A stretch of 64,000 bases of DNA from Cyclobacterium marinum DSM 745 (GCF_000222485.1 NC_015914.1:4756001-4820000); one strand, 5' to 3'. Numbered from the stretch's first letter, positions 34,786-44,659 are shown. Numbers and translations are program-made. Notes: generated from the sequence alone by a model not told the origin.

Positions 34786-36701
34786 GGTTTACACTCCCCC
34801 CTTCGAATATTGTCGAAACTTGGATTAAAGGCATTTCCTTTAATCTCGGTGGCAAAGGGAAGGTTATTTGCGAGTGTAACCTTGATGTCTTTAAGCGCAC
34901 AATAATCGACAAGTGATACATTATCCTTGATAGTGATTTTTACAGGGGGTGTCCAGACATATCCCGGATAGGGATCTTCACCTTTATAAACAAAGTAATA
35001 AAGGACTTTTCCACCTTCGAAACCATTCAGACTTTTTAGTTGAGGATTATTAATTATAGTAATATCGCTGAAAATTATCTTTGCAGAGGCAATTGCCGTT
35101 ATATCTTCCAAAGTAGCATTGTTCTCTAAGTGGATTTCACCAACTTGCTCAGCTAAAAATAGAGGAGAAAGGGTAGTAAGTTTGGGACAGTTTAAGACAA
35201 TTAAATCATCTACTCCCTCACCTTTAGGTTGTAGAAGTCCTTCCAAGTTTTCCAAATTCTCGTTATTATTTAGTTCGAGGTTGGATATAAATCTAAATCC
35301 TCCATCACCACCACCGAAAGAGATTAAAGCAGGGTTGTTAGCTATATAAAGGTTAGAAATGATGGTTTGAGTTTGGGTAGGGAAACTCAAATCAATTAAA
35401 TTGGGATTGGCAAGAATGGTTATATGGCTAAAATTTATTGCGTTTTCAAATCCTTCTCCTTCTAATCCAATAAAATGCTCCATATTTTCAATATGTAAAG
35501 ATGCTATCGTAGGAGCCACATGGTTAAATCCATTAAAGTCTCGGATACTAGGGTTATTGGTTAGGTTCAGACTTGGCAATTTCTCCAAAGATGTCAATCC
35601 ATAGAATGACTCTAGCATGGAGTTGTTTTTTACTATTAATTCTTGAGAAATGTATCGGAGGTAATTCAGTCCCTCCAATGATCGTAATTCCGGATTATTT
35701 ATGATGTTTAAATTATTTTTTACTTGGTCTATTGTAGCCAATGGAGAAAGGTCTAAAATAGGGTCTTCTGAGTCATCAGGAGTATTCCCAATTGTTAAAT
35801 TTCCTTCGATAATATCATATCCCTTCAAACCAAAAGAATCAAGGGCTGCTTGGGTGGACAAAGTTATATTCCCTTTGAATGTTCCGCCTATATAAAAGGC
35901 ATCATCGCGTTTTTTGGTCATTTCAATTACTAAAGGAAGATGCTCAAATTTTTGAAGACTATCGTAACTTATTTCCTTTGTTATAGGCTGGAAAGGGCCA
36001 TAGGTTAGTGAAAAATCATAATTCTCACTCGTCTTTGGCAGTACAATTTTGTTCAATTTGCCAATAAGTTGACGGGTCAGCAAATGCTCCCCCTGGCTAA
36101 CTGTCAATTCAGCCGGAATAAAGTCCATAAAGTCATCTACCATCTCACGTACTGCAGAAATGAAAAAGTAAAAAGTCTCCCGGAAACCTTCCATACCTGA
36201 TTCAAAACCGAAAGGCTCAGGATTTTTTCCCGCAGTAGAGATGATTTCAAGGTTTAAGTTTTGGGATTCGTTATCGGTCACTTCAAACGGAATAGGTAGA
36301 GGCGCTGCTAAATAATCCCCATATTCGGAGCCTTCCATCGGCGTAGCATAATGGATGTTACCGGTGCTATCAGTTAAATAAAAAGCACTAAGTTGATAGC
36401 TTCCCGGTGAAAGATGTATATCTTCAATTAGGAGTTCATCACCAAAACCCAAAATTGGTAAAGATTTACGTTCATAGATGGTTTGAGAACCATCTTCAGT
36501 TTCGATTGATAGAATAACACTGTTCACTCCTTGGACAGGTAGCGCCAAATTTCTGTTACTTTCATTATTTACATAGGTTTCATTGACCTTAAAGCTCACG
36601 GTCCCATCTGTTGGTATGTGTTGCTCGTACTCTGTGGTACATGCTCCCAAAACAATCAAACTAAAAAGTTGAATGTACTGGATTAATTTCCATTTGTTCA
36701 T
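34782..36701 (-). CDS. lipoprotein with leucine-rich L-domain-like repeats, paralogue 1
   Basis: The 639-residue protein has a lipoprotein signal ending in VLGAC (Cys21). Its layout matches paralogue 2: SPGSYQLSAFYLTD at 98-111, PFGFESG at 163-169, IIEGNLTIGN near 297-306, DPILDLSPLATI, then L-domain-like units (LRSLEGLNYL, NLTNNPSIRDFNGF) and the CALKDIK...AFNPSFDNI ending. The two are clearly a gene duplication with strong divergence. I do not know the N-terminal domain. It is the first gene of the pair, with a possible -7 element at 36722. Confidence 0.75.
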   Translation of the reverse strand: MNKWKLIQYIQLFSLIVLGACTTEYEQHIPTDGTVSFKVNETYVNNESNRNLALPVQGVNSVILSIETEDGSQTIYERKSLPILGFGDELLIEDIHLSPGSYQLSAFYLTDSTGNIHYATPMEGSEYGDYLAAPLPIPFEVTDNESQNLNLEIISTAGKNPEPFGFESGMEGFRETFYFFISAVREMVDDFMDFIPAELTVSQGEHLLTRQLIGKLNKIVLPKTSENYDFSLTYGPFQPITKEISYDSLQKFEHLPLVIEMTKKRDDAFYIGGTFKGNITLSTQAALDSFGLKGYDIIEGNLTIGNTPDDSEDPILDLSPLATIDQVKNNLNIINNPELRSLEGLNYLRYISQELIVKNNSMLESFYGLTSLEKLPSLNLTNNPSIRDFNGFNHVAPTIASLHIENMEHFIGLEGEGFENAINFSHITILANPNLIDLSFPTQTQTIISNLYIANNPALISFGGGDGGFRFISNLELNNNENLENLEGLLQPKGEGVDDLIVLNCPKLTTLSPLFLAEQVGEIHLENNATLEDITAIASAKIIFSDITIINNPQLKSLNGFEGGKVLYYFVYKGEDPYPGYVWTPPVKITIKDNVSLVDYCALKDIKVTLANNLPFATEIKGNAFNPSFDNIRRGECKP

Positions 36702-36721
36702 ATCTTTAAAAAAACGTTTGT

Positions 36722-36729
36722 CAAAACTA
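36722..36729 (-). promoter_or_regulatory. possible -7 element for the lipoprotein pair
   Basis: On the minus strand this reads TAGTTTTG, a match to TAnnTTTG, 20 bases upstream of the start codon. No good -33 element is seen. Confidence 0.3.
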
Positions 36730-36934
36730 AATATAATTTTTTAAACCATTGTAATGTATTTTAAATTATTAATAATGTATTTCAAAATAGTTTAAATGTG
36801 TTTTGTATAGGTATAAGCGTTTTTCTTTTTCTGAGTTTTAGATGTATTTTTGGTATTGAGATGGAAATTGTGTTGGTCTACATACTAGTGGCTTTCTGAT
36901 AAAAATCTGCTAGGAATAAAGATCTTTTTTTAAA

Positions 36935-36942
36935 TAAGTTTG
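36935..36942 (+). promoter_or_regulatory. possible -7 element for the methyltransferase gene
   Basis: TAAGTTTG matches TAnnTTTG, 22 bases before the start codon. The -33 element is not evident. Confidence 0.3.
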
Positions 36943-36964
36943 TTAATTGAGAAAACCTTAAGCT

Positions 36965-37588
36965 ATGGAAGATATTTGGATAAAAAAATGGAATGAAAGA
37001 TATGGTGAGGAAGAATATGCCTATGGGGAAAAGCCTAATGTATTCTTTGAGGAAAAGATTAAGGGGTTAAAATCCGGTAAAATACTATTACCTGCTGAAG
37101 GGGAAGGTAGAAATGCAGTGTTTGCAGCCAAAATCGGCTGGTCTGTTTTTGCTTTTGATCAAAGTGAAGAAGGGAAGAAGAAAGCGGTTAAACTGGCCGG
37201 AAAAAATGGGGTGGCCATAGATTATCAAGTAGGTGACTTGAGAGCTGTAAATTATCCGAAGGAGGAGTTTGATGCTATTGGACTTATTTACGCTCATTTT
37301 CCTGCAAAGCTCAAATCTGAGTACCATAAAATTTTGAGTGGTTATTTGCGAAAAGGGGGCACAGTGGTTTTTGAAGCTTTTAGTAAAAATAATTTGGACT
37401 ATAGGGCTCAGAATGAGAAGATTGGAGGACCTAGAGATTTAGATTCTCTTTTCTCTATTGAGGAACTTAAAACTGACTTTCCCAATTATGAAATTTTGCA
37501 GTTGGAAGAAAAAGAGGTAGAGTTGGGAGAGGGGCTTTACCATAATGGGAAAGGCTCGGTCATTCGGTTCGTCGGGAAGAAAAAATAA
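36965..37588 (+). CDS. class I SAM-dependent methyltransferase (TehB-like)
   Basis: The 207-residue cytoplasmic protein starts [20 protein letters not shown], typical of the TehB/thiopurine-methyltransferase-like group. Motif I is [16 protein letters not shown] (about 40-55), with GEGRN in place of the usual GCGx[15 protein letters not shown] and [12 protein letters not shown] follow as further SAM-fold elements. The substrate may be a chalcogen oxyanion or a small thiol, but this cannot be read from sequence. It is transcribed alone and converges on the transhydrogenase operon with a shared terminator. Confidence 0.85.
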   Translation: MEDIWIKKWNERYGEEEYAYGEKPNVFFEEKIKGLKSGKILLPAEGEGRNAVFAAKIGWSVFAFDQSEEGKKKAVKLAGKNGVAIDYQVGDLRAVNYPKEEFDAIGLIYAHFPAKLKSEYHKILSGYLRKGGTVVFEAFSKNNLDYRAQNEKIGGPRDLDSLFSIEELKTDFPNYEILQLEEKEVELGEGLYHNGKGSVIRFVGKKK

Positions 37589-37645
37589 GGCTGACAAACC
37601 TTCAAGAAATCAGAAAAAACTATTTGAGAATTACAGATTTGTTCC

Positions 37646-37684
37646 AAAAAAAAAGGCTGCTTATAAAAGCAGCCTTTTTTTTTA
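37646..37684. terminator. bidirectional terminator between methyltransferase and pntB
   Basis: AAGGCTGCT (37653-37661) pairs with AGCAGCCTT (37668-37676), loop six bases. A-run upstream and T-run downstream make it usable on both strands. It ends at the pntB stop. Confidence 0.85.
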
Positions 37685-39055
37685 TTACATATTTTTAACT
37701 TCTGCAACAAGTTCATTGAGCACCTTTTTGGCATCCCCAAATAACATTCGGGTTTTAGGTTCAAAGAAAAGTGCGTTTTGAATTCCGGCATAACCAGAGC
37801 TCATACTTCTTTTTATCACTATTACATTGGCAGCTTTATTGACTTCCAGAATAGGCATTCCATATATAGGACTGGATGGATCGTCATTGGCAGCCGGGTT
37901 AACAACATCATTGGCACCAATCACCATGACAACATCTGTATTGGGTAGCTTCTCGTTCATGTCATCCATTTCGATAAGCTTGTCATAAGGAACATCCGAT
38001 TCAGCCAATAATACGTTCATATGGCCCGGCATCCTACCTGCCACAGGGTGAATACCATAAAGGACTTCAACACCTTTTTCTTCCAGTATTTTTTCTAAAT
38101 CATGTACTGCATGTTGGGCCTGAGCAACGGCCAAACCATAGCCAGGTACAATCACTACCCTTTTAGCATAAGCCATTAAAATAGAAGAATCGTAGGCATT
38201 GATTTCTTTGGCTACTTGTTCGCCATCAACACCTGCAGCAGCTCCTCCTGCGGAAGAACCAAAGGAAGTGAACAAAATGTTAGAAACTGATCTGTTCATG
38301 GCCTTGGCCATTAATAAGGTCAATAGAATCCCTGCTGAACCTACCAAAATACCACCCATTAACATTACCTTATTGTCATAAAGTAAACCTGTAGTAGCAG
38401 CTGTAACCCCGGTAAGTGAGTTGAGTAGTGAAATAACTACAGGCATATCTGCTCCCCCAATTGGATAAACGAACATAAGACCATAAATCAATGACAACAC
38501 TACCAATACATAGATTAATATTGGCTGTGGTGCGCCGGAAGTTAGGATATATGCAGCCAAAGCCACGGCAATGGCAAGTACAGCGAAGCCTAAAATTTTA
38601 TTAATTTGAATGTCTTTTACAACCCCTTGTAGTTTTCCCATAGCAATTAATGAACCGGAAAATGATACCGACCCAATAATTAAGCTGGACATCAACACAG
38701 CTCCTTTACCAATATCATCTACGGGAAGGTCTCCGTATTCTACCAAACCAATCAAAGCGGCAGCAGCTCCACCCATCCCATTGAAGAAGGATACCAATTG
38801 AGGCATGGCTGTCATTTGTACGGTTTTGGCCGAATAAATACCGCCGATGGTTCCAAGAACCATGGCAATTATGATTAGTGCCAGATTGTCTAAACCTGGT
38901 GTTAGAAAAGAGGCTAAAATAGCCAATATCATTCCTGATAATGCAATGCTATTACCTTTCCTCGCAGAATCCGGATGACTCATCATCTTGATCCCAACGA
39001 TAAAAAGTACTACCGCAATCAGGTAGCAAATATCTATTATCTGTAAAATCATCAT
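37685..39055 (-). CDS. pntB: NAD(P) transhydrogenase subunit beta
   Basis: The 456-residue protein carries several membrane helices and then the NADP(H)-binding domain III. Diagnostic segments are IVPGYGLAVAQAQHAVHDL near 300-318, GIHPVAGRMPGHMNVLLAE, VMVIGANDVVNPAA and VIVIKRSMSSGYAGIQNALF. The complex transfers hydride between NADH and NADP+ driven by the proton gradient, supplying NADPH. Length and motifs are normal. It is the third gene of the pntAa-pntAb-pntB operon, 2 bases after pntAb. Confidence 0.97.
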   Translation of the reverse strand: MMILQIIDICYLIAVVLFIVGIKMMSHPDSARKGNSIALSGMILAILASFLTPGLDNLALIIIAMVLGTIGGIYSAKTVQMTAMPQLVSFFNGMGGAAAALIGLVEYGDLPVDDIGKGAVLMSSLIIGSVSFSGSLIAMGKLQGVVKDIQINKILGFAVLAIAVALAAYILTSGAPQPILIYVLVVLSLIYGLMFVYPIGGADMPVVISLLNSLTGVTAATTGLLYDNKVMLMGGILVGSAGILLTLLMAKAMNRSVSNILFTSFGSSAGGAAAGVDGEQVAKEINAYDSSILMAYAKRVVIVPGYGLAVAQAQHAVHDLEKILEEKGVEVLYGIHPVAGRMPGHMNVLLAESDVPYDKLIEMDDMNEKLPNTDVVMVIGANDVVNPAANDDPSSPIYGMPILEVNKAANVIVIKRSMSSGYAGIQNALFFEPKTRMLFGDAKKVLNELVAEVKNM

Positions 39056-39057
39056 TC

Positions 39058-39375
39058 TTATTTTTTACCGGGTTTTTTCTTAAACATCTCTAACATTCTA
39101 TTCGTCACAGCAAAACCTCCAACCACATTGAGTGTAGCAAGCAATACTGCTAAAAAGCCTAAAGACAAGGCCAAATAATTTGAAGGATCAGTTTTTCCCA
39201 AAACTATAATTGATCCGACAATTACCACTCCCGAAAGGGCATTTGAACCTGACATTAGCGGGGTATGTAAAACTGTAGGTACTTTAGAGATCACCTCAAC
39301 ACCCACAAAAATCGCTAGAATGAAAATATAGAGTTCTTGTTGGTTAATTGATATATATTCAATAATCGCTTCCAT
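39058..39375 (-). CDS. pntAb: NAD(P) transhydrogenase alpha subunit, membrane part
   Basis: The 105-residue protein has the three membrane helices of the split alpha subunit: an N-terminal one (LYIFILAIFVGVEVISKVP), then HTPLMSGSNALSGVVIVGSI and the LAVLLATLNVVGGFAVTNRML segment. In many Bacteroidota PntA is encoded by two genes; this is the second. It lies between pntAa and pntB, one base after the former. Confidence 0.95.
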   Translation of the reverse strand: MEAIIEYISINQQELYIFILAIFVGVEVISKVPTVLHTPLMSGSNALSGVVIVGSIIVLGKTDPSNYLALSLGFLAVLLATLNVVGGFAVTNRMLEMFKKKPGKK

Positions 39376-39376
39376 A

Positions 39377-40489
39377 TTATTTTAATAAGGGTTCATAAAC
39401 TATCGCTCCATCATGTGTGATGCAGGTTCCTTTAATAATTTCATCTTCAAAGTTGAGATTCAACTGATCTTCTTTTAAAAGTAATTTTAAAAGATTCTGT
39501 ACGTTTTTACTGTACATCTTGCTTGCATCCTGAGACATTGTGGAAGGCAAAGCAGAATTTCCTATTACAGTTACACCATTGACTGTAACAGTTTCATTGT
39601 TTTGCGTGCCTTCACAGTTTCCGCCATTAGCAGCGGCCAAATCCACGACTACAGCTCCTGCCTTCATTTTTTCAAGCATAGGCTTTGTAATAAGTATCGG
39701 AGCCTTTCTTCCCGGGATCAAGGCAGTGGTGATTACAACATCTGATTTGACAATAGACTGCTCCAACATTTCAGATTGCTTTTTCTTGTATTCCTCTGAT
39801 TGTTCAACTGCATATCCACCGGCACCTTTGTCTTCAACGGCACCGGGAACTTCAACAAATTTCCCACCTAAACTCTCCACTTGTTCCTTTACTGAAGGTC
39901 TGGTATCAAAGGCTTCTACTACAGCACCCAGTCTTTTGGCTGTTGCAATAGCTTGTAATCCAGCTACACCTGCACCGATTACCAATACTTTAGCCGGTGC
40001 AATAGTGCCTGCAGCTGTCATAAGCATTGGGAAAAATCTCGGTAAGTTGGCAGCAGCAAGTAATACCGCTTTATAACCGGAAACTGTACTCATAGAAGAA
40101 AGTACATCCATACTCTGAGCCCTTGTGATCCTTGGGATGGAATCCATACTGAATAAGGATACTCCGGTATCTGCAATGGTTTTCATTAGCTCTCTTGCTA
40201 CCAATGGTTGGTAGACTCCAAATAAAAATTTTCCTTTATTTAACGAGGGATAATCTTCGGGTGCTAAGGGCGTGATTTGAAAAATCATCTCTGCCTCTTT
40301 CAAAACTTCTTGGCGTTCTTTTACTTCAGCACCTGCTTCCAAAAATGTGGCATCAGAAAGGAAAGAGGACACACCGGCCCCTTTTTCAATCAGGACTTTA
40401 TTGCCTGTTCCTGTTAGGACCTTTACTGCTTCCGGATGTAGAGAAACTCTAGTTTCCGGGGAAGGTTCTTTTAAAATTCCTAAAATCAT
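39377..40489 (-). CDS. pntAa: NAD(P) transhydrogenase alpha subunit, NAD-binding part
   Basis: The 370-residue soluble subunit binds NAD(H). The start MILGILKEPSPETRVSLHPE and the motif KVLVIGAGVAGLQAIATAKR (about residues 165-184), with its GAGVAG Rossmann loop, are typical of the alanine-dehydrogenase/PntA family. RPSVKEQVESLGGKFVEV follows. It is the first gene of the operon and lacks the membrane helices, which are on pntAb. The 555-base upstream gap must hold the promoter, though no consensus element stands out. Confidence 0.97.
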   Translation of the reverse strand: MILGILKEPSPETRVSLHPEAVKVLTGTGNKVLIEKGAGVSSFLSDATFLEAGAEVKERQEVLKEAEMIFQITPLAPEDYPSLNKGKFLFGVYQPLVARELMKTIADTGVSLFSMDSIPRITRAQSMDVLSSMSTVSGYKAVLLAAANLPRFFPMLMTAAGTIAPAKVLVIGAGVAGLQAIATAKRLGAVVEAFDTRPSVKEQVESLGGKFVEVPGAVEDKGAGGYAVEQSEEYKKKQSEMLEQSIVKSDVVITTALIPGRKAPILITKPMLEKMKAGAVVVDLAAANGGNCEGTQNNETVTVNGVTVIGNSALPSTMSQDASKMYSKNVQNLLKLLLKEDQLNLNFEDEIIKGTCITHDGAIVYEPLLK

Positions 40490-41044
40490 AATGGTGGTTT
40501 ATTGACGTATTCCAAACATTGAGTTTCCAAAATCAAATCTTCGCTTTGCCTCGCATTTAAATAGATTCAAAATAACATTTAACTTTGGCAGTGCAAAAAA
40601 AGCACTTTTTTACGGATTTTATCGTATTGTCCTTTAAAACTTTCGATTTTTAACGGATTGATTGATTTTTTTGCTTTATTTGATAAACTTCTTTAAAAAT
40701 ATTTTGTTCTTACCCGAGCTTGATTGCCTCCCCTTTTTCATAAGGAAATAATAATATTTAAGGACCCTTTAAAATGATTTTTTTTTAAAAATTCATTCAT
40801 AAATCAGCTTTAAACTACTTAAAGGGAATCGTAGAAAGAAATTCTTTATTTATAATGGACTTCAAAATTACTCCCTTTAGAAAGCTATATCCCATTTTTA
40901 TGATAAAATAAGTTGAGAAAGGATGGTAAGCCGATAGATTTATATACCAAATGGTTAGTCTGGATTATTATGTTTTAGCGCATGTACAAATACACTGAAT
41001 AATTCCTAACTTTAGGTCAGTCTACTTAACTTAATGCATCCAAA
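40490..41044. other. divergent intergenic region between pntAa and the CE15 gene
   Basis: No gene is seen in 555 bases. TAACTTTG at 40580-40587 (plus strand) matches the -7 element but lacks a partner. A small hairpin AGTGC/GCACT at 40590-40606 followed by a T-run looks like a weak terminator or attenuator. Nothing else is supported. Confidence 0.45.
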
Positions 41045-42304
41045 ATGAAAACAATATTTACCCTAATTTATTTTGTAGGTATTTCTATTCAGGTTTTAGC
41101 TCAAGATTTTGAACCCAATTATGAAGAAGATAAGATCCCTGAGTATCAGTTGCCCGACTTGTTAAGGATGGAAAATGGACATCTTATTACTAACAAAAGA
41201 CAATGGAGCAATAGGAGGAGGGCTGAATTAGTAGAAATATTTGAAAATGAAATTTATGGCAAATCACCTGTATGGGATGGACAAATTTCAAGTAAAGTAA
41301 TACTTGAAAATAAGGATTACCTGAATGGTGAAGCCACTAGAAAAGTGGTAAAATTAACTTTAAAAAGGGGAGAAAAATCGCTAGATTTTAATTTATTGGT
41401 TTTTTATCCAAACTCGGGAAAACAAGTACCTGCTTTTTTAGGGCTTAATTTTTATGGCAATCATACCATTTCTTCCGATGAGCAGGTGGCTGTTCCTGAT
41501 GCTTGGATAAGAAACAATGAGAAAATAGGGAGTTTTAATAATAAAGCTTCAGAAAAGGGAAGAGGTCAACGAATAGCTAACTGGCCTTATGAAGAGATTC
41601 TTACTAGAGGTTATGGTTTGGTTACCATGTATTATGGTGAAATAGACCCCGATTATGAAGATGGATTTAAAGATGGTGTACATGCATTGTATTCCGAAAG
41701 AAAAAGAGAACCCAACTCTTGGGCTAGTATTGCTGGCTGGGCTTGGGGACTTTCTCGGGTGATGGATTTCTTAGAAGGTGAAGATTGGATTGACAATAAA
41801 AAGGTGGCTGTTTTGGGACACAGTAGGCTAGGTAAAGCTGCATTATGGGCAGGTGCAACGGACGAAAGGTTTGCGATGGTGATCTCCAATAACTCGGGTT
41901 GTGGGGGGGCAGCCTTGTCTCGTCGAGCTTATGGAGAGACCGTTGGGCGAATGATTGAGGTAATTCCTTATTGGTTTTCAGATAGCTTCAAAGTTTACTA
42001 TAAAAGGGAAAATGATTTGCCTGTAGATCAACATCAATTATTGGCTTTAATGGCTCCTAGACCTCTTTATGTGGCAAGTGGAGCAGAAGATAAGTGGGCA
42101 GATCCCAAAGGGGAGTTTTTGTCTTGTGTAGCTGCTTCTCCGGTCTACAAGTTATTTGGTAAAGTAGGGATGCCTGCTACAGTGCTGCCTCCATTAGACC
42201 AACCGGTGATGGGAACCATTGGTTATCACATTCGATCCGGTGGCCATGGTTTGTTGCCATATGATTGGCAACAATACCTAGATTTTGCTGACATGCATTT
42301 TTAA
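41045..42304 (+). CDS. glucuronoyl esterase-like enzyme (CE15 family)
   Basis: The 419-residue secreted protein has a signal peptide ending about residue 20 (ISIQVLAQ). It matches the CE15 family, which cuts ester bonds between lignin or alcohols and the glucuronic acid side chain of xylan, or related uronic esters. The nucleophile is S260 in LGHSRLGKAALWAG, followed by NSGCGGAALSRRAYGET. The acid is probably E348 in SGAEDKWADP, and the base H401 in RSGGHGLLPYDW. LPVDQHQLLALMAPRPLYV is also conserved. It is transcribed alone, with a good terminator after it. Confidence 0.88.
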   Translation: MKTIFTLIYFVGISIQVLAQDFEPNYEEDKIPEYQLPDLLRMENGHLITNKRQWSNRRRAELVEIFENEIYGKSPVWDGQISSKVILENKDYLNGEATRKVVKLTLKRGEKSLDFNLLVFYPNSGKQVPAFLGLNFYGNHTISSDEQVAVPDAWIRNNEKIGSFNNKASEKGRGQRIANWPYEEILTRGYGLVTMYYGEIDPDYEDGFKDGVHALYSERKREPNSWASIAGWAWGLSRVMDFLEGEDWIDNKKVAVLGHSRLGKAALWAGATDERFAMVISNNSGCGGAALSRRAYGETVGRMIEVIPYWFSDSFKVYYKRENDLPVDQHQLLALMAPRPLYVASGAEDKWADPKGEFLSCVAASPVYKLFGKVGMPATVLPPLDQPVMGTIGYHIRSGGHGLLPYDWQQYLDFADMHF

Positions 42305-42396
42305 GCCAAGATATGGATCAGACCATTTATTGAGATCTAATTTTACTACAAACGCTATAATATTGATGATGTATGGACATCGCAAAGTGATAGCGG

Positions 42397-42433
42397 ATAG
42401 AAAAGAGGTCCAATTGACCGCTTTTCTATTTTT
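42397..42433 (+). terminator. terminator of the CE15 esterase gene
   Basis: ATAGAAAAGAGGTC (42397-42410) and GACCGCTTTTCTAT (42416-42429) form a 14-base stem with one mismatch and a 5-base loop, followed by TTTTT. It lies 92 bases after the stop and could also serve the convergent reductase gene. Confidence 0.75.
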
Positions 42434-42463
42434 GAATTTTCCTTTCCCGCAACAGTGAGTAAC

Positions 42464-43531
42464 CTATTTGGATTTAAAAATCCCTTCATCGATCATCATT
42501 TGAAAGGAATCTTCCATCGTTTTTTTCAAGGGTATAAATTTGATGCCCAACTCTTTTTTAATTTTAGAATTGTCAGCATGGAATGGTATGTTGACATTGT
42601 TTTTAATGTACTTTCTTGTAAAAAGTTTATTTGCCAAAGGCCCAACCAACATCAGAAGCCATTTTGGCATTGCTCTTTTGGGTAAAGGGAATTTTTTCCC
42701 GTATTTAGGCAGTAAAATTTTACTTATTTCCAAGAGGTTTGTGTCATAAGCAGACGTTATGTAACGCCCTTTTGCTTCAGGGGTAAACCCTGCTTTATAA
42801 TGTGCTTCTGCAACATCACGAACATCTACCACCCCAAGCCCCATTTTAGGAGCTCCCATTTTGAGTTCTCCGCCTCCAAGCATTTTCAGTATGTTTATGC
42901 TTTCTGAAGTTGTATTGCCAAGGTTTAATGCAGGGCCCAGTACTAGAGACATATTAATGGTCACCAGATCCCACTGACTTTGTGATTTCTCTAACTCCCA
43001 GGCCTTTTTTTCAGCCAAAGTTTTCGAATAAGAATAAGGTTGGTAGTCTAATGAGGCTGTAGTATTCCAAACTTCTTCAGTTATTTTGCCTTCTGGCGCG
43101 TTGACCGAGTCAATAGCATCCGTGTAGATAGCTGCACAACTGCTGGTGACAACTATACGTCTGACGCTACTTACCTCTTTCGCGGTATTCAAAACATTGG
43201 CTGTTCCATTTACGGCAGGTGCTATTAACTCTGCTTGAGGATCTTTTATATCCAAAGAAAATGGGGATGCCGTATGATAAACCAAAGCACAACCTTCCAT
43301 GGCTGCTTTGTAAGAGTCCGGTTTCATTAAATCCCCGGCAAAAAACTTAATCTCTCCCATAGACTTGGAAGCAACCTCTTTTAGGTGACTTATTTTTTTT
43401 ACATTGTTAGGATCTCGAACAGCTGCATGTACCGTTATTCCTTCATCAAGCAGTTTTTTTACCAGCCAGCTGGCTACATATCCATTGGCTCCTGTTACCA
43501 ATACCGGTTTAGATTTATCTATTGTCGTCAT
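42464..43531 (-). CDS. NAD(P)-dependent extended SDR, dihydroflavonol-reductase-like
   Basis: The 355-residue protein has the N-terminal Rossmann motif VLVTGANGYVASWLVKKL at about 10-27 and the cofactor-selecting VHAAVRDPNNV. The active-site pattern YxxxK appears as PYSYSKTLAEKKAWE, and the mid segment is ALVYHTASPFSLDIKDPQ. This is the aldehyde or ketone reductase branch of the 4-dihydroflavonol-reductase-like SDRs. Substrate is probably a small carbonyl compound; no partner gene clarifies it. It converges with the CE15 gene and is preceded by a 441-base gap. Confidence 0.88.
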   Translation of the reverse strand: MTTIDKSKPVLVTGANGYVASWLVKKLLDEGITVHAAVRDPNNVKKISHLKEVASKSMGEIKFFAGDLMKPDSYKAAMEGCALVYHTASPFSLDIKDPQAELIAPAVNGTANVLNTAKEVSSVRRIVVTSSCAAIYTDAIDSVNAPEGKITEEVWNTTASLDYQPYSYSKTLAEKKAWELEKSQSQWDLVTINMSLVLGPALNLGNTTSESINILKMLGGGELKMGAPKMGLGVVDVRDVAEAHYKAGFTPEAKGRYITSAYDTNLLEISKILLPKYGKKFPLPKRAMPKWLLMLVGPLANKLFTRKYIKNNVNIPFHADNSKIKKELGIKFIPLKKTMEDSFQMMIDEGIFKSK

Positions 43532-43972
43532 TTTTTATAATTTATTATGAAAGTTAAATTTGGATTATTCATTAGGTATTCTTGATAAGTATTGCAAGAG
43601 AAAGAAAATAAGGCTGTTTGGAGATCTAAACATAGCATCCCTTTGGTATACCTGATTAGTGATTAGTTGGGGAGGAAATAGCATCAAATATTTGATTTTG
43701 AAGCAATTTCAGTACGTAATAGATTGTCTATTACATGATTTAGGTTTAGTATTCCGGATTAAAATTCTTAAAAATTGAGAGGAAGGTTAACACAAAATTC
43801 AGAATAAAAAACACAAATAGGAGATTAATCCAATCTTTTGAATTTTTTTTCTTGACAATCTGTGGTAGGAAATATTGCTAAACCTTCGAATAGGAACTAT
43901 TTTATTTGATAACTAGGATAGTTGTGCACTGATGTTATATTTTAAAGTACTTAAAATGTATGATTTTAACTC
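43532..43972. other. intergenic stretch, no gene seen
   Basis: These 441 bases hold no coding frame, RNA gene or strong hairpin that I can support. Both flanking genes are on the minus strand. Confidence 0.45.
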
Positions 43973-44653
43973 CTAATAATCATTTTCGGTAAAATTTTTC
44001 GCCAAATTTTTAATTTGTAAAGGATCAATGATTTTTAACACTATTGGTTTTTTAAGGAGAGATAGCATGGCCTTGCCTAAATCGCTACTTCCAATGGTAC
44101 CTTTCATTTTCTTTATTAAAGGGAAAACAGGCCGCAGGATTGAATACATTGCATTGTACCAAGCTGTTTTGGATTTTACCCCTTTTTCAGGCAAAATTAT
44201 TCCCGGTCTAAAAGCATACGCATCTTTAAAGCCTAAGTTTAAAAGGTAATTTTCGGTTTTGCCTTTTATTCTTGCCCACATGTAATTACCCTTTTCTGTA
44301 CTGTCCGTTCCTGCCCCCGATACATAAATTATTTTCATATCAGGGTTTATTTTTAACAGGCTATCAAATAGAATTTTACTATAGCCAAAAGTTATTTTGG
44401 TATAATCAATTTCATCAATTCCTACTGCAGAGATCCCCATGCAGTGTAGACATCCGTCATACCCAATAAATTTGTCAGTATGGAATGGGATTTCCGAATA
44501 ATCTGCAATCAAGAGCTCTTTAAGCTTAGGATGTTTTAATTCAATTGACTTCCGATTGATAATCAATATTTCTGAAACTGTTGGGGAATTCAGACTTTCT
44601 ATTAGTGCGGCTTGGCCAACCATGCCGGAAGCCCCTGTAATAATTATTTTCAT
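43973..44653 (-). CDS. atypical SDR / NAD(P)H-binding protein
   Basis: The 226-residue protein starts MKIIITGASGMVGQAALIE with the NAD(P)-binding GASGMVG loop (residues 7-13). It then has LIINRKSI, GYDGCLHCMGISAVG, KIIYVSGAGTDSTEKG and an YAFRPGIILPEKG segment. This fits the atypical SDRs of the HTATIP2/YwnB kind, which often bind NADPH without classical catalysis. A Lys is present in WARIKGKTENYL but there is no clear YxxxK. It is 6 bases after the AraC regulator gene and is probably co-expressed with it. Confidence 0.82.
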   Translation of the reverse strand: MKIIITGASGMVGQAALIESLNSPTVSEILIINRKSIELKHPKLKELLIADYSEIPFHTDKFIGYDGCLHCMGISAVGIDEIDYTKITFGYSKILFDSLLKINPDMKIIYVSGAGTDSTEKGNYMWARIKGKTENYLLNLGFKDAYAFRPGIILPEKGVKSKTAWYNAMYSILRPVFPLIKKMKGTIGSSDLGKAMLSLLKKPIVLKIIDPLQIKNLAKNFTENDY

Positions 44654-44659
44654 TGAAAA

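Noticed and set aside
39540..40076. 178-codon frame antisense to pntAa
   Set aside because: It lies wholly within the well-supported pntAa gene on the opposite strand and has low-complexity Ser/Thr/Pro/Ala content.
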